Positions 55,316 to 63,894 of a DNA stretch of 64,000 nt are shown here, piece by piece (position 1 is the stretch's first letter; every line of letters starts with the position of its first letter). The DNA comes from Gammaproteobacteria bacterium. Its GTDB lineage: Bacteria; Pseudomonadota; Gammaproteobacteria; Steroidobacterales; Steroidobacteraceae. The notes beneath the pieces are model-generated. The model was not told where the DNA came from. It made no database searches and was given only the letters and a program-made list of their open reading frames with translations. The DNA is taken from NCBI GenBank assembly GCA_013289615.1, contig JABCZO010000018.1, positions 1-64,000 on the forward strand. Direction: 5' to 3'. Made by a program: the position numbers and the translations under genes.

Positions 55316-57157
55316 TCAAGACTTCTGCTTCGCCAATGCCTCGCGCGCTTGCTTGAGCTGCTTCCAATCGGGCGCATACTCGAGCGCCGCGTTGTATTTC
55401 ACCAGCGCCTCTTTAGTATGGCCTTGCTTCACGAGCACATCGCCCCATGCTTTGAGCGGATCAGCCCAATGAGGCCCGCGTTGGTTCGCGGCCTTGAGCT
55501 TCGCTTCGGCGGCTGCGACATCTGCATGCTTCGCCAGCGCCACACCCCAGGAGTAATACGCCGCCGGCAGATCCGGCGCGAGCGCCACCGCTTCGGCGTA
55601 CGCCTTCTGCGCGCCCGGCCAGTCGCCGCGAGCATCGAGGATGTCAGCGCGAAATCGATAGCAGTCGACGAATGCGCCAGCGGCCTTCAGAACCGCGTCG
55701 GCCTTGGCCGGATTCCCCGCCGCCTCTTCGGCCGGCGCGATCCAGCAGTTGTAGCCGGGATTGTTCGAGGACACGGCGGGGTCGGCGTAAGCCACGCCGA
55801 ACGCCTCCATCTGCATCGCGGCGCTGGAGACATCGCCGGCCTCGGCCGCCAGTCGGCCGCGCACGAAGTGAGTCGTCGCGGCTATGCTCGGATCATGCGG
55901 GTCGTCCCTGGTCGTCTTGAGCGCAAGATCGGCGGCCTCTGAATCGTGCAGTCGAGACTGGATGTCGGCGATCGATGGTCCGACCGCCCCGGTACTGGTC
56001 CCCGCACCGGCGTTCGCTTCGGCATCGGCCACGACCGCACCCAACCACGCCTGCAGGTTCCAGGTGAGGTAGTCCCAGTTTTGGTAGTCAAACTCGCGCG
56101 CTCGGCCCGGTCGGCCCCCGGCGGCCGTGCGCATGTCCTCGCCGGCCCGCCACGCCCCCTCCTCGTCACCCAGGAGCATGAGATCGTTCTGGATGTTGGT
56201 ATGGGCGGTCCAGAGGTCCGGTTGGAGCTTTACCGACGCGCGGAACAGTGACAGCGCCTCGCTGGGCGAGCCGCCGGTGCTCTGCAGGGCGATCGCCCAG
56301 ATATTGAGGAGCCTGGGCCGCTCGGCGGGATCAGCGCTCGCAACCGCACCCCGGCAGAACGCAATCGCCTCCTCGTTGCGCTCGACGTTGCTGAGATAGG
56401 TGGCCCAGCGCGCGGGTTGCGATTGAGAGTACACGTACTCGGCCGCCTCGACCGTGAGCTTCTTGAGCTCTGATGTCGACCCGGTGAAGGTCTTTGGCGC
56501 GACGCCATTGCCGCGCACGGTGAGCGCAAGGCCGGCCGTCGGGGTCTCAATCAGGTTGCCGTCAATGTGCACGTCATGCCCGAACCGCTCTCTGAGGAGA
56601 CGGGAGATCTCACCGATCGAAATGCCCGCCTCCGGCACGTCCAACTTGAGATTGCTGGTCCATGCGCCGGAGAGGCCGCGGGCAGCAGAACTGCTGCGGG
56701 TGGCATCCTGCAGATGACTGAGTTCGTCGAGAACTGCGCCCGCGATCACCTTGCCGGTAAGGCCTTGAGCGGCAAGTGCGGGCGGCGCGTCAAACGGCTC
56801 GATGACCACGCGGCGTGAGCTGACGGCGTCGCGGATCATGATTGCGACGCCAATTCCGACGACGGTCGCGGCGAGAGCGACGAAGATCTGGAACCCGGTG
56901 CGCAGCCGAGTGCCCAGAAGGCGCGGGCCCCATTCCTGCTTGAAGTATTCGTGTTCCGCTTCGACCGACTTGCGCTGGGCCTTCACCAGCTGGGTCTGCT
57001 CGCGAAAAAACGCCGCAGTCTCGGCTGCCACTTCCGGGCTTTGGGTCCCGATATTAGCGGCCACCGCCGCTGCGAACGCCTCAGAACCGCTCTTGGTCGA
57101 GCCAGCCTTCTCCTCCGCCTCGCGGTCGATTATCCCGCCGAGCAACCCTTCAGCCAT
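55316..57157 (-). CDS. Membrane-anchored TPR protein, partner of the TIR gene
   Basis: The 613-residue protein has a cytoplasmic N-terminal helical part (1-85, including a charged coiled segment at 55-75). A membrane helix spans about 89-108, followed by a TolB-N-like region (VVIEPFDAPPALAAQGLTG, LRERFGHDVHIDGNLIETP) and TPR repeats from about 270 (ARWATYLSNVERNEEAIAFC) to the C-terminus. It has no TIR domain but the same helix-TolB-like-TPR plan as its neighbour, so the two may assemble across the membrane. It is the first gene of the two-gene unit. Confidence 0.75.
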   Translation of the reverse strand: MAEGLLGGIIDREAEEKAGSTKSGSEAFAAAVAANIGTQSPEVAAETAAFFREQTQLVKAQRKSVEAEHEYFKQEWGPRLLGTRLRTGFQIFVALAATVVGIGVAIMIRDAVSSRRVVIEPFDAPPALAAQGLTGKVIAGAVLDELSHLQDATRSSSAARGLSGAWTSNLKLDVPEAGISIGEISRLLRERFGHDVHIDGNLIETPTAGLALTVRGNGVAPKTFTGSTSELKKLTVEAAEYVYSQSQPARWATYLSNVERNEEAIAFCRGAVASADPAERPRLLNIWAIALQSTGGSPSEALSLFRASVKLQPDLWTAHTNIQNDLMLLGDEEGAWRAGEDMRTAAGGRPGRAREFDYQNWDYLTWNLQAWLGAVVADAEANAGAGTSTGAVGPSIADIQSRLHDSEAADLALKTTRDDPHDPSIAATTHFVRGRLAAEAGDVSSAAMQMEAFGVAYADPAVSSNNPGYNCWIAPAEEAAGNPAKADAVLKAAGAFVDCYRFRADILDARGDWPGAQKAYAEAVALAPDLPAAYYSWGVALAKHADVAAAEAKLKAANQRGPHWADPLKAWGDVLVKQGHTKEALVKYNAALEYAPDWKQLKQAREALAKQKS

Positions 57158-57297
57158 CTCGATCTCCGTTCGAGGCCTCGGCCATGTTCACGGATGCTGC
57201 GTATATTGGCAACAGATGTGCGGCTGGTGCTCCCTGAACGTCTGCATGCGGGCAGGGATTTCGGTGCGGCGGCTGCGCCGCGCGCAGCGGCTGGTCG
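57158..57297. other. Gap upstream of the TPR/TIR operon
   Basis: This 140-bp gap separates the TPR gene start from the end of the tryptophan dioxygenase gene on the same strand and should hold the operon promoter. No clear boxes are visible. Confidence 0.4.
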
Positions 57298-58194
57298 CTA
57301 CATCGATGTGCGCGCTTCCCAAAGTTCTGGAAACAATCGCAACCGCAGCGCCTTCGCAAGATAGCTGACGCCGGCGGTGCCGCCGGTGCCCGGCTTGTAG
57401 CCGATGATGCGCTCCACGGTCTTCATGTGCTGGAAGCGCCACACCTGGAATCGATGATCGAGATCGACCAGGCGCTCGGCGAGCTCGTACAGATCCCAAT
57501 CCTTGACCGCATTGTGATAGACCCCAAGCCAGGCCCCGGTCACCTGCTTGGAAGGCAGGTACGGCTGGCTGAAATCGCGTACTAGCGATGTCGCCGGCAC
57601 GCCGTAACCGCGCTGCGACAGCAGCCGCAGTACTTCGTCGTACAGGCTGGGTGCCGCCAGGGCGCGCGCCAGCACCGCGTACGCCTCGGGATCGCGCCGG
57701 TGCACCTCGATGACGTCCGCGTGCTTGTTGCCAAGCGTGAACTCGAGCAGGCGGTACTGCACCGACTGGAAGCCCGATGAGCGTCCGAGAAGATTTCGGA
57801 ACGAGGAATAATCCGCCGGCGTCATGGTCGACAGGACTTCCCACACCGCCAGCAGCTGCGCCTGCACACGGCCGACGCGATCGAGCATCTTGAAGGACGG
57901 ATCCAGATCGTCGCGCCGCACGCACGCGATCACCGCCTGCAGCTCGTGCAGCATCAGCCGCATCCACAGCTCGGAGACCTGGTGCACGATGATGAACAGC
58001 ATTTCATCGTGCTCGGTGGACAACGGCTTCTGCGCGTCGAGCAATCGATCGAGCCGCAGGTACTCGCTATAGGACAGCGAGCTGCCCAGATCCCAGTGCA
58101 CTGCCTCATCCGACAGATCGACGCGGGTGGCGTCATGCGCCGTTGCCGCAGGCGACTCGCCGTTCGGATCGGGTAGCGACGGCGGCTCGCTCAA
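57298..58194 (-). CDS. kynA: Tryptophan 2,3-dioxygenase KynA
   Basis: The first step of the kynurenine pathway, L-tryptophan to N-formylkynurenine, uses this haem enzyme. I place the start at TTG 58194, which overlaps the stop of the metallopeptidase gene as TTGA and gives 298 residues; GTG 58206 is also possible. The open frame further upstream lies in that gene. Landmarks are SLSYSEYLRLDRLLDAQKPL, HDEMLFIIVHQVSELWMRLM (substrate-binding region), the axial His in LVDLDHRFQVWRFQHMKTVE and GYKPGTGGTAGVSYLAKAL. No kynB or kynU is adjacent. Confidence 0.94.
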   Translation of the reverse strand: MSEPPSLPDPNGESPAATAHDATRVDLSDEAVHWDLGSSLSYSEYLRLDRLLDAQKPLSTEHDEMLFIIVHQVSELWMRLMLHELQAVIACVRRDDLDPSFKMLDRVGRVQAQLLAVWEVLSTMTPADYSSFRNLLGRSSGFQSVQYRLLEFTLGNKHADVIEVHRRDPEAYAVLARALAAPSLYDEVLRLLSQRGYGVPATSLVRDFSQPYLPSKQVTGAWLGVYHNAVKDWDLYELAERLVDLDHRFQVWRFQHMKTVERIIGYKPGTGGTAGVSYLAKALRLRLFPELWEARTSM

Positions 58195-58940
58195 CTGAAT
58201 ATCCACGACGGCACCCGCGACCAGCTTTGCAGCAGCTGACGATCCAGCGCTTTCCAGTCCGGTTCGTGGCGGGCGACTTCGGCCCAGAAGCGAGCCGAAT
58301 GATTCATATGCCGCAGGTGTGACAGCTCGTGGATCATCAGGTAGCGCAGTACCTCGGGACGCTGGAACAACAGGCACGCATTCAGGCTGATCGTGGCACG
58401 GCGCGAACAGCTGCCCCAGCGCGAGCGCTGGCAGCGCACCTGCAGCCGGCCGGGCTGCACCGCCATGCTCGCGGCCAGTGCCCGCAACGGTCCTTCGAAG
58501 CGCAAGCGCGCGCGTTCGATCAGCCAGTTGGTCAGCAGGCGCCGCAATCGGTACTGGTCGTCAAGCAGGCCGCTGATCTGCAGCTCATCGGCCGAGATTT
58601 CGCGCAGGCGGATGCGACCGGCGCCCGGTTTCGTGCTGCAGTGCCATTGTTCGCCGATCGCCGTCAACGACAGCACCTCAGGAGGTAGCGGCCAGTGCAG
58701 CGCCGGCGCCGTGCGCCGCCGCTGGCGCTCGATCCACTCGCGATGCTCGCTGACGAACTCGCTCACCCGCCGCGGCGGCGTGCGCGGCGGCACCACGATC
58801 TCGACTCCGCCGTTACGGAAAACGCGCACGCTCAGGCGCCGCGCACGGGCACTCTGGCGCACTGCCCAGCCGTGCTCACTGCGATCGACGTCCCAGAGTT
58901 GCAACTGTCGCAACATACGCTTGGGCAGGCGGTCATGCAC
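58191..58940 (-). CDS. YgjP/DUF45-type zinc metallopeptidase
   Basis: The 249-residue protein starts with GTG; ATG 58916 is an alternative. The zinc motif HELSHLRHMNHSARFW holds HExxH plus the downstream His, and RWGSCSRRATISLNACL precedes it, as in the YgjP family. Members are cytosolic, SprT-like proteases of uncertain target. It overlaps kynA by four bases and is divergent from tatD. Confidence 0.86.
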   Translation of the reverse strand: MHDRLPKRMLRQLQLWDVDRSEHGWAVRQSARARRLSVRVFRNGGVEIVVPPRTPPRRVSEFVSEHREWIERQRRRTAPALHWPLPPEVLSLTAIGEQWHCSTKPGAGRIRLREISADELQISGLLDDQYRLRRLLTNWLIERARLRFEGPLRALAASMAVQPGRLQVRCQRSRWGSCSRRATISLNACLLFQRPEVLRYLMIHELSHLRHMNHSARFWAEVARHEPDWKALDRQLLQSWSRVPSWIFS

Positions 58941-58985
58941 CGCGCGATCATATCAGGCAACGCCATCCCGCATTACAGTAGCGCC

Positions 58986-59786
58986 ATGCATTGGATCGAC
59001 GTCGGCGCCAACCTGACCCACGATAGTTTTGACCGCGACCGGCCCGCGGTGATCGAGCGGGCGCGCGCCCATCGGGTGCAGCAGATGATTGTCACCGGCG
59101 CAAGCGTGGCGGGCAGTGTCGCGGCCATTGAACTCGCCCGCTCCCATCCCGGTATGCTGTTCGCCACCGCGGGGGTTCATCCGCATCACGCCGCGCAGCT
59201 TGGCGCCGCGGATCTGCCGGTACTGCGCCAGCTGCTGACGCAGCCGGAGGTGGTTGCCGCCGGGGAGTGCGGACTGGACTACTACCGCGACCTGTCGCCG
59301 CGCCAGGCACAGCTGCGCGCGTTCGAATGGCAGCTGCGGCTGGCTGCCGACACCGGCAAGCCGGTGTTCTTGCATCAGCGCGACGCGCACCAGGATTTCC
59401 TGGCGGTACTGCGTGAGCATCGGCACAAGCTCAAGGCGGCGCTGGCCCATTGTTTTACCGCCGGCGAACGCGAACTGGAGGACTACCTGGCGCTCGAGCT
59501 GTCGATCGGCATCACCGGCTGGCTGTGCGACGAGCGCCGTGGCGAGCATCTGCGCGACCTGCTGCCGCGCATTCCTGCCGGTCGTCTGATGCTCGAGACC
59601 GATGCACCGTATCTGTTGCCGCGCGATCTGCGTCCCAGACCAAAATCGCGCCGCAATGAGCCGATGTACCTGCCGCACGTGGCCGCCGCGCTCGCCGCAG
59701 CGCGCGGGGAGAGCCTGGAACAGTGCGCGGCGTACACCTGTGCGAACGCGCGGGCATTCTTCGCGCTGCCGACGCCTCGCAGTTAG
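58986..59786 (+). CDS. tatD: TatD-family 3'-5' DNA exonuclease/hydrolase
   Basis: From ATG 58986 the product is 266 residues. Metal ligands are in WIDVGANLTHDSF (the first HxH is replaced by D-x-G-x-N), GVHPHHAAQLG, AGECGLDYYRDLS, FLHQRDAHQDF, LAHCFTAGE and LETDAPYLLPRDL. This arrangement matches TatD proper, which acts in DNA repair and DNA degradation, rather than YcfH/YjjV. A strong hairpin follows. Confidence 0.92.
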   Translation: MHWIDVGANLTHDSFDRDRPAVIERARAHRVQQMIVTGASVAGSVAAIELARSHPGMLFATAGVHPHHAAQLGAADLPVLRQLLTQPEVVAAGECGLDYYRDLSPRQAQLRAFEWQLRLAADTGKPVFLHQRDAHQDFLAVLREHRHKLKAALAHCFTAGERELEDYLALELSIGITGWLCDERRGEHLRDLLPRIPAGRLMLETDAPYLLPRDLRPRPKSRRNEPMYLPHVAAALAAARGESLEQCAAYTCANARAFFALPTPRS

Positions 59787-59788
59787 CG

Positions 59789-59820
59789 GCGGCCGGCGCG
59801 GCACTGCCCGCGCCGGCCGC
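59789..59820. terminator. Strong hairpin between convergent tatD and hsp20
   Basis: A perfect 13-pair GC stem with a six-base loop starts three bases after the tatD stop and lies between convergent genes. It probably serves as a bidirectional terminator although no T-run follows. Confidence 0.7.
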
Positions 59821-59850
59821 TACCTGCCGTTGGCGAGCTACGGCGGATGC

Positions 59851-60258
59851 TCAGGGCCCTTGCACCTCGATCTTTCGCGGCCGCAGCGCCGCGCGCTTAG
59901 GGATTTGCACCGTTAGCACTCCGTCCTTCAGATTCGCCTGAATCTTCTCGGTATCCAGCTCCCGGCTCAGAACGAAACTGCGCCGGTATACCGCGGCCCG
60001 GACATCGGCGTGCAGCGCCTCGGCCTTCTCCGGCAAGTCGAACTGCACGCTCCCCTGCACCACCAACGTGGTGCCATCGACGCGCACGTCGAGCCGGTCT
60101 TTGGACACCCCCGGCATATCGGCAGTCAGCACCAGACTGTCGCTATTCTCGAATATGTCCACCGGCGCACGGATTGCCGATTCGCTCGCGCGTGCGCGCT
60201 GTTGCGGCGTCGCGATCGCCGATTCCCGGCCGGCGACCTGTGTATTGTTTGTGGCCAT
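59851..60258 (-). CDS. Small heat shock protein Hsp20 (second gene)
   Basis: The 135-residue chaperone has an alpha-crystallin domain from about 35 (SLVLTADMPGVSKDRLDVRV) to the I-x-I-like end (GVLTVQIPKRAALRPRKIEV). A good GGAGG lies upstream. It follows the first hsp20 by 16 bp and should be made from the same heat-shock promoter. The short N-terminus suggests the A2-like bacterial class. Confidence 0.92.
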   Translation of the reverse strand: MATNNTQVAGRESAIATPQQRARASESAIRAPVDIFENSDSLVLTADMPGVSKDRLDVRVDGTTLVVQGSVQFDLPEKAEALHADVRAAVYRRSFVLSRELDTEKIQANLKDGVLTVQIPKRAALRPRKIEVQGP

Positions 60259-60274
60259 GATCTGATACCTCCGT

Positions 60275-60721
60275 TCAATGAATTTCGATCTGGCGCGGTT
60301 TTGCCGATTCGCGTCGATGCAGCTTTATCTGAACGATGCCGTCACGATAGGTCGCAGTGACGCGCTCGGCGTCCACATCCTCACCCAAGCTTATGGCGCG
60401 GCGGAAATCACCGGCGAATCGTTCCTGACGGTAGTAGGTAGATTTGTCGTCGACGTCGATCTGCCGTTGCCCCGATATCGTGAGCAGACCCTGCTGAATC
60501 GACACATCGAGCTTTTTAGGATCGAGTCCTGGTGCAAACAGGAACACCTGAACCTCCTCGGCAGTCTGGATGACGTTGATGGCCGGGAACGAGCCGCGCG
60601 GCAAAGACCTGATTCCGCCCGAGGAAAACGGTCCGTCCCCGAGCATTTCGTCCATTTCCTGCTGCAGGCGCCAGAACTCGTCGAGCAGCGAATTTTGTGA
60701 ACTCGTGAACCTACCAAACAT
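60275..60721 (-). CDS. Small heat shock protein Hsp20 (first gene)
   Basis: From ATG 60721, five bases after AAAGGAGGT, the product is 148 residues. It has an N-terminal helix region (LLDEFWRLQQEMDEMLG), the alpha-crystallin core (EVQVFLFAPGLDPKKLDVSI, FRRAISLGEDVDAERVTATY) and the C-terminal GIVQIKLHRRES. It prevents aggregation of unfolded proteins. It is the first gene of a two-gene heat shock unit. Confidence 0.93.
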   Translation of the reverse strand: MFGRFTSSQNSLLDEFWRLQQEMDEMLGDGPFSSGGIRSLPRGSFPAINVIQTAEEVQVFLFAPGLDPKKLDVSIQQGLLTISGQRQIDVDDKSTYYRQERFAGDFRRAISLGEDVDAERVTATYRDGIVQIKLHRRESAKPRQIEIH

Positions 60722-60766
60722 GTCGCACCTCCTTTCAGTCGGTTGAGCCACCCGAACAACGGCTAC

Positions 60767-60793
60767 GGTAGGGGCGCCTCGGCCAACTTCAAG
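60767..60793 (-). promoter_or_regulatory. Sigma-32 heat-shock promoter of the hsp20 pair
   Basis: On the minus strand CCCCCTTGAA contains the -35 CTTGAA (60788-60793); 13 bases later comes CCCCTACC (60767-60774), close to the -10 CCCCATnT. Both elements and the spacing agree with RpoH promoters, and a heat-shock gene starts 45 bp downstream. Confidence 0.8.
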
Positions 60794-60904
60794 GGGGACA
60801 AGCGATGGCTATCGCGTGGATCGCCCCAGGCCGTAAGCAATTGATTGAATTGCCGGACAGACTCGCCTATTCAAAGCTCGACGGCACTCCGTTACCGCTG
60901 CCCG

Positions 60905-61360
60905 TCACGGCGCTACGCGCCTGGCGCTCCAGGTGTAGTAGTCGCGCGGCACCTCGCCGCCATGTCCGGCGAAGGCATGGCCGTTGACGTCCTGCGGCAG
61001 CGCTTGGCCTTCGATCTGATTGCCATGCGCCAGCCCCGAAAACAGGATTCGATAGGCCGGCGGACCTGGAAAATCCACCGCGAACGACAGCTTCGCTCCC
61101 ACTACCGAGCCGGACAGCGGCGCCGTGACTCGCGGGGTGCGAAAACTGCCGCTCAGCGTGTGGCCACTGGGCTGAAACAGCACGGTTGCCTGCTCGGTGC
61201 CGATCCGCCCCCGCCAGGAAAGCTGCCACTGGCCTGCAACAGCGGAATCCGCATGTCCACAGCCGGCCATTGCCGCCAGCACCGCGCCCGCGCTCAGCCG
61301 GCCGTATCGAGCGACGCGACGGCTAATGCGCCGGCTGGGCTGGCCAGAAATGAAACGCAT
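60905..61360 (-). CDS. Putative small lipoprotein
   Basis: The 151-residue product has a positively charged n-region, a hydrophobic stretch (LSAGAVLAAMA) and a lipobox-like MAGC at about residue 34, so it is probably lipid-anchored. The rest is beta-rich (WQLSWRGRIGTEQATVLFQ, HTLSGSFRTPRVTAPLSG). Its ATG is 38 bases inside the end of the phosphoesterase gene, suggesting co-translation. Function unknown. Confidence 0.6.
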   Translation of the reverse strand: MRFISGQPSRRISRRVARYGRLSAGAVLAAMAGCGHADSAVAGQWQLSWRGRIGTEQATVLFQPSGHTLSGSFRTPRVTAPLSGSVVGAKLSFAVDFPGPPAYRILFSGLAHGNQIEGQALPQDVNGHAFAGHGGEVPRDYYTWSARRVAP

Positions 61361-63278
61361 CCCAAAGATCTGTCAGCGCGGGACTGTTGGTTGGCGCATA
61401 GGGATTGTCGCGCCGGGTCTTGGGATTGGGAAAGTTGTCGCGGCTGCGTGCGCTGATCGGTTTGAGATGCCAGTTGCGCTCGATGAATTTGATGATCGAC
61501 ACGTGATCGGCGTAGCCGTGATTGACCAGACCACCCTCGGTGTAGGCCGACACGATCAGCAGCGGGATACGCGGGCCGTCGCCGAAGAAGTCGAGCGGCT
61601 GGATGTAGCCGGAATCGTAATAGCCGCCGCCCTCATCGAAAGTCACGAACATCGCCGTATCGCGCCATAACTTCGGATGCCCTCGCATCTGGTCGATGAT
61701 CTTTTTCAGGAAGCCCTCGAACAGGTCCAGCTTGGAGGACGCCGGGTGACCGTCCACGAACATGCTGGGCTTGACGATCGACACGGCCGGCAGGTTCTCA
61801 TCGGCGATGTCCTGGTAGAACACATCGGTATCGTGAATATGCGCCTGGCGCAGCGCCGGGTTGCTCATGATGTCGGTCGCATACTGGAACGGATTGCAGA
61901 CGTGGCAGTAGGCATCGTAGGGATTGGAGCCCGCCGGATCGGTCCGGTAGATGTTCCAGTCACCGCCAAAGTAGCTGAACGAAATATCGGCCTGCATCAG
62001 CACATCGCCGATGTGGCGCACCGAGCTTGGCGGAATGGTGTACGGGGATTGCTTGCTCGCCAGCGTGCCATCGGCGTTGAACCCGGGGTTGTAGTTGTTC
62101 AGCAGGTAGTAGTGCTTCGGTTCGCAGCGCGGATTGATCGGCCGCGGCAGCGACTCGAGATAGGCCACCACCGCCGGCACGCCCGGCTGGCGCAGGTCCG
62201 CGCAGGCGCTGTAGCTGCCGCCGGCATAGCCGTCCTCGTCGTACCAGTTGTCGGTGCCGGGCTGCGGATCGGGATTCTCGATCTGGTTGGCGGGAGGCGT
62301 GGCCGGATGACCGTGTCCGTCGCTATACCAGATGGCGTCGGCAAAGCCGAACATGATGTGATTGGCGCCGGTGCCGCCCAGCACCGACTGGTGCATGTTG
62401 TCGCTGAGCGTGTAGCGGTCGGCGAGTTCCTTCAGATAGGGAGCGTCACCCTGCTGCATGTTATAGAACTCGAGCGCTGTCGAGCCCTCGCCGGTGGCGA
62501 TATTGGTCATCGGTAGCGGCTGCGACTTGCCGTTGCCGCCAGGTCCGACGCTCACCTCCACCCACGCAAACAGGTCGTTGCGACAGCCGCTCGGATTGGC
62601 CGCGGTCGCATGTTCCACGTTGCAATCGAGCTGCTGCCACATCTGGTAGAAGCGATGCACCGGGCTGGCCGCGTAGTCGTCGTACTTGACCGAGGGGGTG
62701 AGCTGAAACGAGCCCGGACCCAGATTCTCGTAGTTGGCAATGCGGGTGTCGATCACATCGGCCGGCAGCCCGGTGGCCCCCGTGAGCAGGAACCCATAGT
62801 AGTCGCTCGGCAGGTCGTGCTCGGCGGCCGTGGCCGCCGCCAGTGTCGCAAACGGCGCCGGCTTGGTGTCGCTGGCGCCAGTGGGTGCCTCGTGCGTGCC
62901 GGGTGGCGGAATATTGACGTAGGCAAAGGCCCTGGCAGGACTGATCGCGTAGCGGCGTGTGTCGGTGGCGGCACGCTGCGCGGAGGCCGCGTGGTTGCGC
63001 CCAGGCGTGCCGTCGGCGCTGATGATGCCGCGCGACAGCAGATTCGCTACCTGCTGTCCGGAACGCGGTACATAGGTCGCAAACACGTGATCGAAGCTGC
63101 GATTCTCGCCGATGATCACGATCACATGCCTGATCGGCGAGGCCGTGTCCTTATCGTGCAGACCGCGCCCGCCGTGCCTGTCGTCGGCGGTCCCGGCGGC
63201 CGGCTGCGCGCGGATCGGCGCCATCGCCGGCAGCGATAGCGCAAGCGCAATCGCCGCGACCACGGCTTTGCGCCGCAT
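61323..63278 (-). CDS. Exported phosphoesterase (phospholipase C/acid phosphatase AcpA family)
   Basis: The 651-residue protein has a signal peptide (VVAAIALALSLPAMAPIRA) and the PF04185-type phosphoesterase domain: IRHVIVIIGENRSFDHVFAT near the start, AVSIVKPSMFVDGHPAS, FVTFDEGGGYYDSGY and LLIVSAYTEGGLVNHGYADH. Metal and phosphate contacts are in these blocks. The family includes phospholipase C and AcpA-like acid phosphatases, secreted or periplasmic. It sits 2 bp after the NERD gene. Confidence 0.88.
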   Translation of the reverse strand: MRRKAVVAAIALALSLPAMAPIRAQPAAGTADDRHGGRGLHDKDTASPIRHVIVIIGENRSFDHVFATYVPRSGQQVANLLSRGIISADGTPGRNHAASAQRAATDTRRYAISPARAFAYVNIPPPGTHEAPTGASDTKPAPFATLAAATAAEHDLPSDYYGFLLTGATGLPADVIDTRIANYENLGPGSFQLTPSVKYDDYAASPVHRFYQMWQQLDCNVEHATAANPSGCRNDLFAWVEVSVGPGGNGKSQPLPMTNIATGEGSTALEFYNMQQGDAPYLKELADRYTLSDNMHQSVLGGTGANHIMFGFADAIWYSDGHGHPATPPANQIENPDPQPGTDNWYDEDGYAGGSYSACADLRQPGVPAVVAYLESLPRPINPRCEPKHYYLLNNYNPGFNADGTLASKQSPYTIPPSSVRHIGDVLMQADISFSYFGGDWNIYRTDPAGSNPYDAYCHVCNPFQYATDIMSNPALRQAHIHDTDVFYQDIADENLPAVSIVKPSMFVDGHPASSKLDLFEGFLKKIIDQMRGHPKLWRDTAMFVTFDEGGGYYDSGYIQPLDFFGDGPRIPLLIVSAYTEGGLVNHGYADHVSIIKFIERNWHLKPISARSRDNFPNPKTRRDNPYAPTNSPALTDLWDAFHFWPAQPAH

Positions 63279-63279
63279 G

Positions 63280-63891
63280 CTAGATCGCCGCCTTCGGCGA
63301 GGCGAGCTTGCTGGGGGTCACCGACTTCTCGATCAGCCGCCACGAGGGCATCCAGCGCTCGAGCAAGCCGCTCATGGCCTGTCGGTCCGATGCCGGGAAT
63401 TCCGCCGGCAGTGAATCGAGCATCAGAGTGTGATGCGGCAGCCCCTTGGGAAATTGGCCGCTGGAGGTGAATACCGCGCGTCCCTCGATCGGCACCTCCG
63501 GCGCCAGCGCGCGCACCGCGGCGATGCGATCGTACAGTCCGGTCTGCGGATTCGGAAATGTATAGCGCAGTGCGCGATGCATCACGGTCCACTCGGTCAT
63601 CTGATCGCCGCCGAAGATATTGCCTTCAATATCGCGCAGATCGATCACCACCAGGCCGCGCGCCGTCAGCAGCAGGAAATCCACGTGCAGCGTGCTGCCC
63701 TGGCCGTCAGGCACCAGCACATTGCGCAGGTACTCGTAGCCGCAGGCGGTGACCGCCAGTGCACGCGCCGCGCGCATGCGCCGGCGCCGATCCCAGCGCC
63801 ACAGCAGGAACAGCCCCGCGAGCAATGCGGCCGCACCGACCACGGTGGCATCGAGGTCCAGATTCAGAAGAATGGGTGGCAGCGAGTCCAT
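63280..63891 (-). CDS. Membrane-anchored NERD-domain protein
   Basis: The 203-residue protein has a short N-terminal membrane segment (AAALLAGLFLLWRW) and a nuclease-related (NERD) domain: YLRNVLVPDGQGSTLHVDFL, then ARGLVVIDLRDIEGNIFGG. The acidic residue and Q/E-x-K-like signature are only partly kept (DLRD where active enzymes have ExK), so nuclease activity is doubtful. Confidence 0.75.
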   Translation of the reverse strand: MDSLPPILLNLDLDATVVGAAALLAGLFLLWRWDRRRRMRAARALAVTACGYEYLRNVLVPDGQGSTLHVDFLLLTARGLVVIDLRDIEGNIFGGDQMTEWTVMHRALRYTFPNPQTGLYDRIAAVRALAPEVPIEGRAVFTSSGQFPKGLPHHTLMLDSLPAEFPASDRQAMSGLLERWMPSWRLIEKSVTPSKLASPKAAI

Positions 63892-63894
63892 GGG

